Assembly (NCBI GenBank): GCA_036583965.1
Contig: JAZBQD010000013.1
Coordinates: 3,698,144 to 3,762,143, forward strand
Direction: 5' to 3'
Source: Prunella strophiata
Lineage: Eukaryota; Chordata; Aves; Passeriformes; Prunellidae
Length of the DNA: 64,000 bases
Under the pieces are notes generated by a model that was not told the origin of the DNA, searched no databases, and worked only from the letters and a program-made list of their open reading frames with translations. Below, piece by piece: positions 1 through 63,300 of the stretch (positions within the stretch are counted from its first letter, which is position 1; each line of letters starts with the position of its first letter). Position numbers and translations under genes: made by a program.

Positions 1-1811
1 TTTAATAGAAAACTAAAATAAAATACATGCAAAGGAAAAAAAAAGTAGAGAAAAAAAAACAAACAGAGTGACCTGATAGCTTTCCCTCCCAGCTGGAATG
101 CTGATAACAGTCCCAAATGAAATGGTCCCACCCAAGCAGTGAGGCTGGCAGCAGGCAGTCCTGTGTCCTAGGCAGAGCCGCAGAGCAGGACTAACCCTTC
201 AGTCTCAGAACCCAAACTTTATCCCATGAAACTGCTTGGTCCTCCCCCTTGGGCAGAGCACCTCACAATGGACTATTGTAACTTCTATGAATTATGTGAT
301 AAGGCCTTGATGGGCCATTAACAGATCCATTAACATGAGAATCCCGCAGCAGGAGGTAAGAGATAAGAACACTGCTTCTTCCCAGTACAAGGAGATGGCA
401 ATAGAATACATCTCGCATTGCAACCCAGGACACTTGTGAATCAACTTTACTTTAGATTGGTTTGTTTTTTGTAGTTCCAGAAGGTGATGAAATATCTCTG
501 GCCATAGGGCCATTGGAGCTTTTTGTCAAAGTCAATGGGGATAATGTATTACTACTTTTTTTTTGGTCACAAATCTGTTCATTCAACCAGGAATAGAATA
601 AAACCAGTGAACCAGATAATTCTCTATGCAGAAAACTGTTTATAATACTATGTAAGCAATGGAATTTGGTATTTGGAAGTACTGAGGCGCCAGCTCCATG
701 GCAAAAGCAAATACTTCACAGTTCATCAGTGATCTCTGTATGGGGATCTGATTGTGTTGGAGAGTATTTTAAATTATTTGGACTGTAAGATTATCTGGGT
801 GAGCAACATGTCTGCCTTATGTTTTTTGTCAAATATGCTGTAAGGGAATGATTCTGCTCCATTTTCCATGATAAATTGCTAAGCCAGTGCTTCTACTTTT
901 GATGACTATCTCAGCACTTCAGCTGTCAGCTCCACAGACTGTTTGCTCACTTTTCTGTCGATTCATTAATTTTGAACTTGTGGAGCTGCTGTTCTGTTAA
1001 ATTCCATTGTTTCTGCCCTTTGAGAGCTGTTGAGCCTCGAGCCCTTTTCATCACTTTAGCATACATTTCCCAGTGCTCTCTGCCTTCCCTCCCCAGAGCC
1101 CTGCCTAAGCCACCAGTTTCTGTTCCTGAATTTTGTGTTGCATTTATATCATGTTACCTCAGATATAGAGAGAAGAATGACATGTGAGCATATGTTCTGG
1201 TGTTTCCTTGGCAATTGCCTGTCTAGTATTCACACAGCTGCAGGAGTTAATGGAGCATTTTCCAGTTTGTGTGACAGCAGTGAAGCTGATGGACAAGCCA
1301 CTAGGCAGCCCTGGTGTGGTTATAATGTTGGAATAATCATTTGGGATTTTAAAAATCCCGTTTCTGTCTGCAGCTGGCCAGCGGATTGCATCATTCCCTG
1401 TAATAACCACACCTACCTACTGTGAGGTTTCATGCAGTTTTGACCCCTCATTTTGTTGTTATACCTCATTCCTGATAAGCCCCCACTGCAACTAGCACAA
1501 AACACAGCAGTCTCTGTGCTTCAAGCAGCAGATTCAATGTATCACCTATTGCTTTGCTCTCAGTAGTGGTTCTCCCTGTGCTGGCTTTTCTGAGCAGTCT
1601 TGCTGTCATTCTGTTGAAAGCCCAGGTCAAACCTGACCCAGGTTATCTAAAAGCTAAAGGCTTCTTTCTGATCTTGAACTCTGCTGACAGTGGTGTTTAA
1701 CTGGAGCAATGGCAGCTTGAGAAGATGGGTGATGGAAAAGGTCATAGGACTTAGATTTACATTAAAGAATCTCACTACCCCAAGTTAATCTGGTCAAAGA
1801 CTTTAAGGTTA

Positions 1812-1872
1812 TGGAGTGTTGGGACTGGGTGATCCTAGAGCAAACTGACATGACTCTCTGATTCCACAATTG
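1812..1872 (+). repeat. Possible degraded CR1 LINE 3' tail
   Basis: A stretch reading ggactgggtgatcctagag and then ctctgattcc resembles the 3' end of avian CR1 elements, whose consensus has a GGACTAGATGATC-type block followed by a GATTCTATGATTC terminal repeat. The middle is poorly conserved, so this is a tentative call made by eye. Confidence 0.3.
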
Positions 1873-4800
1873 TTAAACAAATTCTGTGTCAGTATAGTCA
1901 GACTCTCCTATAGTCTATAAGGGCAGTGATGTAATTTCTATTTCAGGCTGAGCAAGGTAGGGAAAAAATTGGTACCTTTGCCTTGCAGGTATTTAATGAT
2001 CATGCTGAGAGCTCCAGGATAGCCATCCTTAATACACTGATTTTGGTTAAGAATGTGTCATTAAGGGGCTTTTCAGTGTTACACTTTGTTGTTATGGTAA
2101 CCTATGAAGCACTTGACTTTTTAGTAAACCCCTTTCCAAAAGATCATTGCCTCCAAAGAAAGCTCCCAACTTCCCTGGGTCCAAGTAATGTGTCTGTAGA
2201 AGCAGCTCTTAAGTTATAAAAACAGAATCAAAACATTAAACCTAAGGTCAGGTTTCTGAATTTGTCTCAACAGGTGTTTTTTTTTCCCTTTGTTGGAGTA
2301 GTGTACTGAAACACACCTATAGATTCTGCTCTCTTTTGTTCTGTCTCTTTTCTGCTATTTAATGACTTCTAAAGTTTATTAAAAAACCCCATCTGAAAAC
2401 AGATACCACCACACTTCCTCCCCAAAAATAAAAGAAACCAAAACTTTCAAAAGTTTGTCTTCATTTACTGAAGAAGTTTCTGAAAATATTTTGGAATTGA
2501 TTTACCTGAAATAAACATATTTCTATGTGTTTCAGCTAAATGATCAGGTGCTTTACTGGAAAGTTTATAACAGAACCATTTGAGTACCTAAAAAGTATCT
2601 AAAATCAGAGGTAGAGAATGGGGGAAGGGCATGAGTTAGCAGCATCAAAGCTGCATTCTGTATTATTTGAGGATTTTCTTGGTTGTCTTTTGTTATTTGA
2701 CATCCATAAACTGCATCAGCTTTTTAATTTGGAATCAAAAATCTGCTTGCTGAAGTCTAGCTGGGAGATGGTCAGAAAACTTTCATTCTTACCTAAGCAA
2801 TATGTGTATAGCATAAAGAACCTTTCATTTTAAGAATTGCTTTGTAACTACAGTCCAAGAGGTCTTGAAAATGGAATGGCATATTTGGACTTGCACATGG
2901 AAACTATATATGTGAAAAGACAAGAGTTAATGTCTCATGCAAACAGAAGAACTTGAGAAAGTATTAAAAGACTGATTTTTAAACTGCTTTCTGCTGTTAA
3001 AGAGGCAGGACCCAAATCTCATTATTCATAAGTCCTAGACACTTCTTATGAACACCATGTTGTCATTCAGGATGTTAACAGTTACACATTGTGGTGTTTC
3101 ATTTAAATTCTTGTCTTCAGAAAAATGTGTTGACTTGTTTCTTGAAGTGGAGATCACTTGTGTTGCAGGTTGGAAATCACTTTTATTAATAGACATATAT
3201 GTGTTGGATCATTGTTTTGACAAAACACTAAAGGTGTTAAGATAATAATGTAATGATAGGTTAGAACTAGCACTAGTGCCTTTTTTATAAGTGATCTTAG
3301 CAAAAATCTCCTTTAGTTTCATCACTGGGATTGTCTATTTTTCTTTCATAACACTTTCTCAAATAGGTCTGTTAGAGCCTGAGGAAGAGGAATGCCTAAC
3401 CTATTTAAAAAGGCTGTGTGGATGCTTTTCCTCAGAAAGCATTTATAGATCACCTTGTAGATCAAGAAGAGACACATTTTTATCCTTAAGAAACATTCTG
3501 TATTGCCTTTAAGTTTCCTATTTCAGTTGAGTCTTTCACTGTCCCAGGGGAAATGCAGTCTCTCTTTTCTGAATTTGCATGAAAATATTTTGAAAGGATG
3601 GAAAGACCTGGTTAAGGCAATGTTCTTTGTACCAGTCATAAATACACACACTAAGGCAGAGTTTAAAAAAAAAAAAAAGGCTTTTTTCCATAAGAAACAC
3701 TTTATCTAATCTTAATGATAAGCTGATTAAAGTAATGGAGTATGTGTGGTGGTTTTGGATTTTTCCTTTTCATTTTTTCTTTTTTTTTTTTTTTCCTTAA
3801 ACTTAGCAACCTACAACACCCCCTTTTCCTCTGAAAGTCATTCTTTGGAACAGATGGGAGAGGGTTACATCCTTCCACAAGTGGGGATGTATCTAGGCAA
3901 GGAATTGGCTTTTTTAAAACATGCAGTTCTCCACAAGATACTTTAAATGGTAAATAGAACATGTACATTCATTGTACCGTGTTGGAGACAAAAGGAGCTC
4001 TTTGTACCCAACCAGTTTGTGTGAGTAGAAGCACTGGGTTTACTGTCTTTTTGAGTAATACTTTTGCCTCCCTTTTGGGTGAGCCTGAGAAAAGTGCAAA
4101 TTTGTCACCTTGTCAGATGTGATGGCATGGTGCTCACATTTATTTCTCAGAGGCTTATCTTGACCTCTGCTGAAGGATCCTTCCCTTTAAAGAAGCAATT
4201 GATAAGCACATCAATGTGTTTGCATTCACCAGTTTTCATCTTGTTCTGAAAATGCTATAGTTGTGTGACAGCTCTCTGATTTTAAGCAAGAATTAATAAC
4301 TTGAGATTATGCCATGGTGTGACCCACACTTGAGAACAAAATTGCTTGTCTGTTTTAGCTTGGTTTTACAAGATTACTCTGTTTATTCTGTGGGTATTTT
4401 GGACATCAGATAAAGGACTCTTAGTCTGAGGAGTAAAAATCTATGAGGAAGCTACCAAATAATTAGCAACATCAAACAGAGTGGATCTAACTTTTTTTTT
4501 AAGTTATTCCCTCTTACCCCTAAGTGATTTTTTTTTTTTTTCTCCAACATGCTGAAACTTCTTCAGAAGTTCTGCTTCTCATTTTCAGCCACTGTTGACA
4601 AGTTCAGAACACTTAACATCTAGAGGTGTTTTAGTCAAATGACTGTTCCAGGTTTTCTCTTTAGCTGCTACTACTTCTTGATACAAATATTGTAACAAAG
4701 TTATACTGAGAGTTGCAGAGATTTTGGACTGTTAGTCATAGATTTTAGTGAATGCAAAATAGAGGGCAAAGGATTTTTTCATTATTTTTAATCTAGTATT

Positions 4801-6011
4801 CACAATTTCTCTTTGTTCTCATATTTTATTAAACATCAGAGGAAGCTGTAGTGTAAAACATTGTGCTCTTTAAACTAGTTTCCCACCAGCCCCAAAGGTT
4901 TGCTCTGTCTCACATTCAGTTTTATCTTTGTGCATCCATTGTTCTCCCACTGAGTGCTTTTTCATCTTTTTATGTGCATGCATAGTTAAATGATATTTTC
5001 TTTTATGCATGGGGATTGAGTAGCAATTCTTATTGTTGGTAAGAGGAACAACTTTCTTTTTAATTGCAAGGTCTTGAAGATGACTCTTAAGAACTTCCTT
5101 GCTAATTTCTGGAGGGAAGTAAGGCTTTAGATGTCTCTTTCAGAGATGAAGTTATTTGTCAGGCTCTGGGGAGTACAGAGCAGGGTGCTTGTGCCATTAT
5201 AAAAAGGCAGCTAAGTTGGTTTTTGCTACCTCTTTAAAAACATTCTAGACTTTTGCAGATCAAGTGAAGAGTTTGCTGTTTTCCCTATTACTTTACCTCA
5301 TAGGCAGTATCTGCCTTCAAAAACAGTGTTAAAAATCCCACAGCAACCCCTTTCTGTGAGAGAAAGTGCAGAGTTCTTTCAGCAAAGGTCCTGAAACTAA
5401 AAAATGCTAATCCTGAACTGATTCTCCTCTGCTGTGAATTAGCTACAACTTTGGGCTTGTATTTGCATTAAAGATGTTATGCTTACAAATTGTTTTCTGT
5501 TACTTCTCTGTTTTTAGTGATTAAGAACATATGTAAGAGTAGCTGGACATTATCCTGACATTAAGTGATTTGTTTAAAAGGAAATACATATCCCAATCAA
5601 CAATCTAAATTTCAAAATTGTTGCATAAATATCAGCATTATATTTTTATTATAAACAATTAAATGGAAGAAATCAATAAATCTGTGATACTGACATACTT
5701 TTTAAATGTTCTGGAGCTGGTAAGTTCCAGTAGGCTGAAACTGCTTACTACAGAACCTATTTAATTTGTGTATTTTCCCCATTTATCTCATTCTAATGCA
5801 CTTGGAACTACTGTACACGAGCAGCATCTGCTTCATGGAATTTCTTCTCACTTCCCTGCTTGGGAGCAGCATCAGGATGGCTCTTCAGGGAGCTGCTACC
5901 AAAGCCTGTGCGTGTAGCTGGGATTTAGCATTTGACAGGGACAGATTCTTAATTTTTTTCCTGTCTGTTAATGCTGGTCTGGTGGTAATGGAGAGGGAAT
6001 GGAGAGTTAAA

Positions 6012-6150
6012 GGCGGCAGTGGAAGGCTTTGGCAGCCTAGAGGGAGCCAGCGCCTCCAGCCGTGCCTCGCTGTGCCCCTGCCGCCCGCGGGCAGCAGCGC
6101 CTGTCACGCCGCAGGCAGGTAGGGTTAACGCCGGCATGCGGGGACTCGGG
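6012..6150 (+). promoter_or_regulatory. CIT: Short CpG-rich island inside the intron; candidate internal promoter
   Basis: Fourteen CpG dinucleotides fall between 6014 and 6148, while the flanking intron has almost none. It contains an inverted GC box (CCGCCC at 6081-6086) and a plausible 5' splice site (gcaggcag/gtaggg, donor at 6119). It lies about 1.2 kb upstream of the first visible coding exon. Mammals make the kinase-less citron-N from the same locus, so an internal promoter or noncoding first exon is an attractive reading. If spliced to the exon at 7341 or 14490, the first in-frame ATG would be at 14533, giving about 1,630 residues. This is inference; no TATA box or initiator is obvious. 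Confidence 0.35.
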
Positions 6151-7340
6151 AGCAGGGAGCCTGCACTGCAGGGGTTGGAATGTTTGTTCCCAGTCCTTCA
6201 ATCCTCATCAGCCCTTCAGCTACAGGAGATCCATACTGGATCCATGGTAACGGTTTTAGCACACTCCACTTCCATCAGCTGGTGACAATAGGCTGTTCTA
6301 GCTGCTGGCTGAGGAGCTGTCTCTCCTTTGGTGATCTCAGAGTTGCAGTGAGTGGGGACACGAGTGATGAAATTAAATAAATAAATGTTAGGAAATGTGA
6401 TTTAATGAGGTAGGGATTGCACAGCAGGGCTTCTGCATTCATTCCTTTCCCACACGTAGCCAAGCCAGCAGGTAGCTCGGGTGCTGCACAGCACCGAGAA
6501 GAACTTGTCCTTTTGTTCCTTAGGTTAATTAAACTGAAGCAAGCACGAGAAAATCATCTGAAATTAAACAACTGCTTAGCAAGTTAAGTGGTACCAATTT
6601 AGAAATTATAGTAAGAAATACATTGTAATTCCTGCTATTTATACCTCTCTTCAGAGCTGATTGTATCAGAGCCAGACTGCAGTGGTGTCCCGGCAAGAGT
6701 TCCAGATTTTAAGCAAGCTCTTTTAGAGAAATAAAATCAATCTTCTTTTCCTGAAGACCACTGAGCTTTTAGTAGCTATAGTTTATTAGAACCATCCAGG
6801 AGAAAGACAATTTTGCTGTTGATTAGAAACCCATGCTGGGAAGATTCTTGTTAGTGTTAAAGGGTAAGATATATCCCTTAGCTGACTAGCACAGGATCAG
6901 GCTTCTTTCTCAGGTAGTGTCACTAATTGGACAGGTTGGAGACATTTTCCTTTTCAAGCTGAATCAGAATTGACAGGTTTCTGGCTATATTATAGTAATG
7001 ATTTTCTTAGCCTGGTGCTTTGATTTCATTATTTATGTGTTAAAAAACCTAACATCTCAACCTGAAAAAACCCCAAACCCCAGAATCTCCAAAGCTCAAG
7101 CTAAATCCCAGTTTGATCAGTGTGGGAGATGCTGTGCCTGCAGAGTGGTAGCCATGTTGGCAGCTCAGGGGTTAATCTCTTGTTGCTGTAATACGCTTTG
7201 AGAGCAGCAGCTCAGTCTGCTTGTGTTAGCAAGATTAAAAGCAGGAGCTGCAGTGCCATTGCAAGCACTGAATGAGTGGGACTGTTGCAGAGTGAACTGT
7301 AGCTGAATTTTGTCTTTTCTTCTTGCTTTTTTTCCACCAG

Positions 7341-58435
<51,095 letters not shown>

Positions 58436-60372
58436 GTCTCAGCTAGACAAAGTTACTCGTCTTGACCTGCAGGAAAAAAAGGAAATATACTGAGTATATG
58501 CACTCCATCAGTCTGCAGCCCAGTTCCCAAACAGCATTCCTGGGCCAAAGCTCGCTCCGCAGCGGGAGCCGTGACGCTTTCGAAGACCGTTCGCAGCTCA
58601 GTTAATTTCTCTGCACTTTCCTGCACTCCTGTTTTTGCACTTTGTACTACTGTTACTCTTTCAAGCAGTTCATGAACTTTTTGTATCCACTTTAGTCCCT
58701 AGTAGTTCATCCAGGAAATGGGACTCGTGTCCTACCCCAGGTCATCACTGTGGTTAGCACCCCTTAACAGAGAGTTGGTCATAGTTCTGAGATGTGCTGG
58801 GAGCCCCTGATGGCCTGGAAACAGAAGGGCCAAGGTGAGTGAGTCTTTCAATAGGAGCTGTGGTTGGATGTTCTCCACAGAACACATGAAAATTTTCTTC
58901 TGATTAGCCTGTTCACCTGCCACTTCTGAAAGTTATTTTGTTCTCACTAAAATCGCTTTAGAGCAGCTCTGATGGGGAGGGAAGAACCCTGCTTTAACCA
59001 ACCCCCCTGCCCTGCCCGGCCCTGAGACAAAGTGCATTACCTATAAGCTACTGGGTTGTAAGACTTTATCCAGGTCTTCTGCATGACAGTTCACTGCATG
59101 CTGCTGCACCATCACTGGCTCTCTCCTTTTAGGTTGCTTTGCTGAGTAGTGTATTGTACCTCACTTGTAAATTAACTGAAACCTTTAGATTACGCTGCAA
59201 AATAGCCGTTAATTACTCTGGAAATTTGGCACCGAAGAGTTAACAAGCCTTATTCTATGACAAGAATTACAGTCACACTTGTGTTCTCCTCTCAGCACTG
59301 GACGTGGTCTCTTCAGCAATGAGTCCTGCCAGCCTCAGCTCCCCAGGGGGAGCAGCCCGGGCTGGCTCCTCCCGTGGGCTGTAGCTTGTGGTGCAATCAG
59401 ATCCGGTGTCTTGGCACAGGACACCCACAGGGAGCAGCTTTGGCAGTTGCTGACACACCTTTGCTTCCCCGTGTCTGACCTCGAGCCTTTTATTGCTTCC
59501 TATTCTCTTTTGCTGTGAACATGAAGCAGAGAGCAAATGATTTTCAAAGCAGGTTTTGACCATTCACCCTGCAATAGCAACATTCTAAGTGAACAACCAT
59601 GTTCTTTACAACTGGAAAGAGCAAAACTGCATCCAATCTTCCCTTGGCACCACACTTAAACTTCTGCTAGTCCCTTGCAAGCCTGTGCTAACCTGTTCTA
59701 GAAACCCATCAAAATTCCAATGCCTTGTCAGTGTCCTTTGGCGAGTTTCATGAATATTGTATTCTGTTCTCTTGTCTGTTGGGTTGTTTTCAGTCAGATG
59801 ATTTGGCAGGAAATTTGCTGAAAGTTTTTGTCTTCCTGGTCTGAATATTTTGAAAGGTCACTGAGATCAGTCTTTAAATCTTTGCATCTCATGGAAGATC
59901 TTCAAGACCTCAGAAATGGGCTTGTTGAGTCCTGAAAGTGTATATCTTGTGTCTTGTTCGTGAAATGCTTCCTGCTATAGAAATAGCTCAAAGGACTGTA
60001 CATATTTACAAGAAACTTTATATTCGTAACAAAAGGGAATTGAATTGGTTTCTACTTTTTTATTGTAAACTGTGCGTTTTTCAACACTAGCTTTTTGTTT
60101 TACTGGTGGTTGTGGACAGCCATCTTCAGACACTGGAGGGGCCTCGCCTCAGTCCTCCTCGCTCCCATGAAGAAATATTGTAACATTCAATTGCAATTGA
60201 AGCTTGTTAGCATAAATGAGGTTTTAGGTCTCTAAAAGTACAGGATTTTTCTTCATTACCTTTTTATTATTGACAAGGGAGGGAACCAGAGGGACAGTTC
60301 AAAGCTCCACCGGGAAAGTATTGAACTTTGTTGTTGAACAATAACCAAATAAAACAAATAACTATCTTGACT
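58436..60372 (+). other. CIT: CIT 3' untranslated region
   Basis: Begins directly after the TAA and continues without an intron signal to the first good polyadenylation signal. Length about 1.9 kb; the exact cleavage site is estimated 15-25 nt after the signal. A perfect 16-nt palindrome sits at 60186-60201. No coding content is credible here. Confidence 0.7.
60348..60353 (+). terminator. CIT: Polyadenylation signal AATAAA of CIT
   Basis: Canonical AATAAA about 1.9 kb after the stop codon, in an A-rich context and followed by a T/G-containing region. It is the first canonical signal I noticed after the stop codon. Confidence 0.65.
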
Positions 60373-63300
60373 GGCATGGTGAAATGACGGCTTCCTTCTC
60401 TCTGGAGTGCCCCTGCCCCTCCTGCCCCGTTCCTGGCTCTGGGGCTGGGGAATCCTGGGTGTCACAGCTGGCCCAAAGAGCAAACCCTGGCAATATTTAG
60501 CATTTTATACTCGTCAGTCCCTGAACAGTAGCATAAGTGGCTTCACAAACCCCAGGCATGTTCACATGCACCAACCCAGGTGGATTTACCCAGGTGCTTC
60601 ACTAGAGCAGCTGCAAGCACCCACAGCTCAATCCTGCCTCACCCTGAGATGGGCAGAGGTGAAGCACCTGTGAGTATCTGGGAACACAGTCTTGCCCTGC
60701 TCAGTGACCCCACACCTCTTGAGCTGGAAAAAAGGCATCTTAATTAACAAGAGTGTGATCTAATGACAGGTTTGGGACTTATCCCAGCAGTGTACTGGGA
60801 GCAAAGTGGAGGGAGGCAGTTCCTCATCCCACTGCTGTAAAATGCTGGTGCTTTAAGGCCTAATAGCTGCAACTTTAAAAAAAAGACCATTCACAAATCC
60901 AGTCAGATTGAGTACAACCTGCAGTTACTGTACAGCTCAACTTACACCTGCTGGGAAAACTTGCTAGATCAGACTTAAATGTAAATACATCTATTTTTAA
61001 CTGAACTAGTTTTTACAGGGTCTGAAGTATTCTTTCACAGGAAGAGGTTTTTAATATTCACACTGCTGCCTACAGTAACTTAATTTGTCCTCCTACTGTT
61101 GAGTGTTTTTGGTTCTGTGCACATACCCACCCCCTCAGCCCTGAGAAGGGGCCTGTTGGAGGCTCTGGGGGTGGGTTACCAATGGCTCCTCTTACAATTT
61201 GGTCTACATGACATTCTCCATGAAAATGCTCTCCATCAACCCCGAGCTGCTTGATTTATCTATTGTGCCTACTATGATGTATATGATGAAATGCTGACTT
61301 GTTCAATGTTCCTTTATTTCTTTTACTGTGCACAAACAATACTTATTTAAAGCTCATTGTTGCAGTCCTATGATGCATGATCCGAATTGTAACAAAACTA
61401 AATTAATCCAGAAACTGGTGGAGTAAAAAAAAAAATATTAATTATTTATTGAGCTTTCTGATTCCCAAGAACCCTACACAAATCCATGTCAGCTTGACCC
61501 CCACACACTGTGCTGAAATTCAGGGGGTGGGGAGGGCAGGGAGCTCTTGTTATTCCTGTACTGGTTTACTCCAGGGTCCCTAAAAGTGACTGTAACAAAA
61601 GTGTCTGCATCTACCTTTAAAAAAATGTGCTCTCCTAGCAACAGCCAAGAATAAACATAACAGCACAGACTGTGAGCTGTGGGTGGGGAATGTAAGTGAG
61701 CTAATAAATCCAACTCTTGATCCAGCTTTTGCCTTTGGAGGGATTTGATTCATCCCATTGCAATAAGGGTACACAGAGTGATTAATCTAATTCATTCACC
61801 TGTCAAGCAGAAAACAACCTAGGGAAAAAAACCAAATAAAACACCCCAGAACCCATCCCCCCAGCAAAAACCTAAACAACCAGGTTACCTCTTCAGGGTT
61901 TTGGGGGGCTGAGGGTGGCAGTGGCTTACCTGAGGAAAGCTGTCGGCTCCTGGGCCTGTCACTTGAGGCCACAGTGCCAGGGAGCAGCTCAGCTCCATCA
62001 CTGCTGCTCGTGGCTGGGGAGGCCTGGGGGCAACTGGGCTTGGTCACCCATGGGCAGGGAAGGGTGGGGCAGAGGGAGGGTCCCTCCTGCAGGCCCTCAC
62101 ACAGCCTGGGCCCCCCAGCCCTCCCAACTTTTGGGGCTGCAAAACCTGATGCAGCTGCAGTCCCTGTACTGAGCCTTCTGCCAGCTGAGACAGTGCCAGG
62201 GGCTACAAACCAAAAATAAAAAACTTCAAGCTTTCTACACAGTAATTCTGTTCTGTGGTTCCACCACACCTGATGCACTGATGAAGAACGTGGAGTGCTC
62301 TGCAGGTACCAGCACTGACCACACCCCACAGCCTTGGCATTCCCTGGACACTGCAGGGTCACAGAGTGTCCCCCTCACACAGCTGGACCTGTGTGAGCCT
62401 CAGGACCTCAGAGAGTCACCCTGGTGAGGACAAAGACTTGGGGAAAAGTCTGCTTGAAGTGGCTGCTGGAACAAAGAGAAGCTGACAGGAGGGTTAAGGG
62501 CCCATTCCAAGCTTTCCAGCTCTGTTGCTGGAGCTTTTAAAAAACTGGCCTCTGGTCCTTCCTCTAAACTTTATATCACAAATAAAGATGAACACCTTGG
62601 TCTTGTTCACTGGCTGAGTGTAAGAGGAGAAAGTGTTTCAATCTGCATGCTTTAATGAAAAGCTTGTACAACCCACCAAGGCATAAAACTGTAATTAGGC
62701 AATCACATGTAATAACAAGTCACTGAAGGTGAAGTTACCACAGGTGGAAATGGTAATAACAAGTCAGCCACTTCTCTTGAAAATGTTTTATTTGTTTCTA
62801 AAGAGGTTGAAAACAAGCAATTCTGTAGTTCAGAATACCAAATACTATCCATAGCACAGAATGAAGAAAGTTTTCAGAGAAAACCATTGCACTAGACCCA
62901 GATCTACTCAGCTACTGAAGATATTGCAACAAGGCTGGTGAACAGATCCCAGGATGGCAAGGCACCCTCCCACTGTGGCTCGCTGCACTCCACACTGGCT
63001 GCTGCAGCTCTGTCCCCACTCAGAGTCCTCACAGACTTGTGCAAAGTGCTTTCCCCCACAGTGAGAGGGGCTGGTTGTCATTGGCACGGTCACGGTGCCC
63101 CAGGCACCAAAACAAGCCAGGGAAGGGCCCCTCCCACACTGGCTCCTCCCGGGCAGGCCCGGGGCACGCTGGCAGCAGGTTTGCATTAATGTTGCATTTG
63201 TTTTGGGATAAAACAGGCTGTCAACAGCAAGGACAGGCAGCCTGGCATTACTAGAATCACTTAACAGAAACAGAATAAAAAGGTGCCCGGCTCCAGCCCT

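Larger units (their letters stand above)
1..7340 (+). other. CIT: Intron upstream of first visible CIT exon (5' end outside window)
   Basis: AT-rich noncoding DNA. I looked for exons of the kinase C-lobe (the stretch before the residues PPPFVPTLK) and found none, so the window appears to open inside one intron longer than 7.3 kb. It holds homopolymer A/T tracts near 3665-3678 and 3776-3795, a possible CR1 remnant near 1815-1870, and a compact CpG-rich block at 6012-6150. It ends in a strong polypyrimidine tract and CAG acceptor at 7338-7340. Confidence 0.7.

Noticed and set aside
1343..1359. Short inverted repeat gggatttt/aaaatccc
   Set aside because: Eight-base arms in AT-rich DNA are expected by chance.
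6019..6118. In-frame coding first exon joined to the exon at 7341
   Set aside because: The frame at 6019 would splice in phase, but it begins with GTG and an in-frame stop lies at 5986 without an intervening ATG, so a coding start is not supported; only a noncoding first exon remains possible.
1..7340. Kinase catalytic exons of CIT
   Set aside because: Searched for the C-lobe segment preceding PPPFVPTLK and for the kinase APE-region motif; no match found, so they lie upstream.
61796..62362. 188-codon minus-strand frame downstream of CIT
   Set aside because: Composition-driven open frame in a GC-rich patch with no recognisable domain, splice context or homology.
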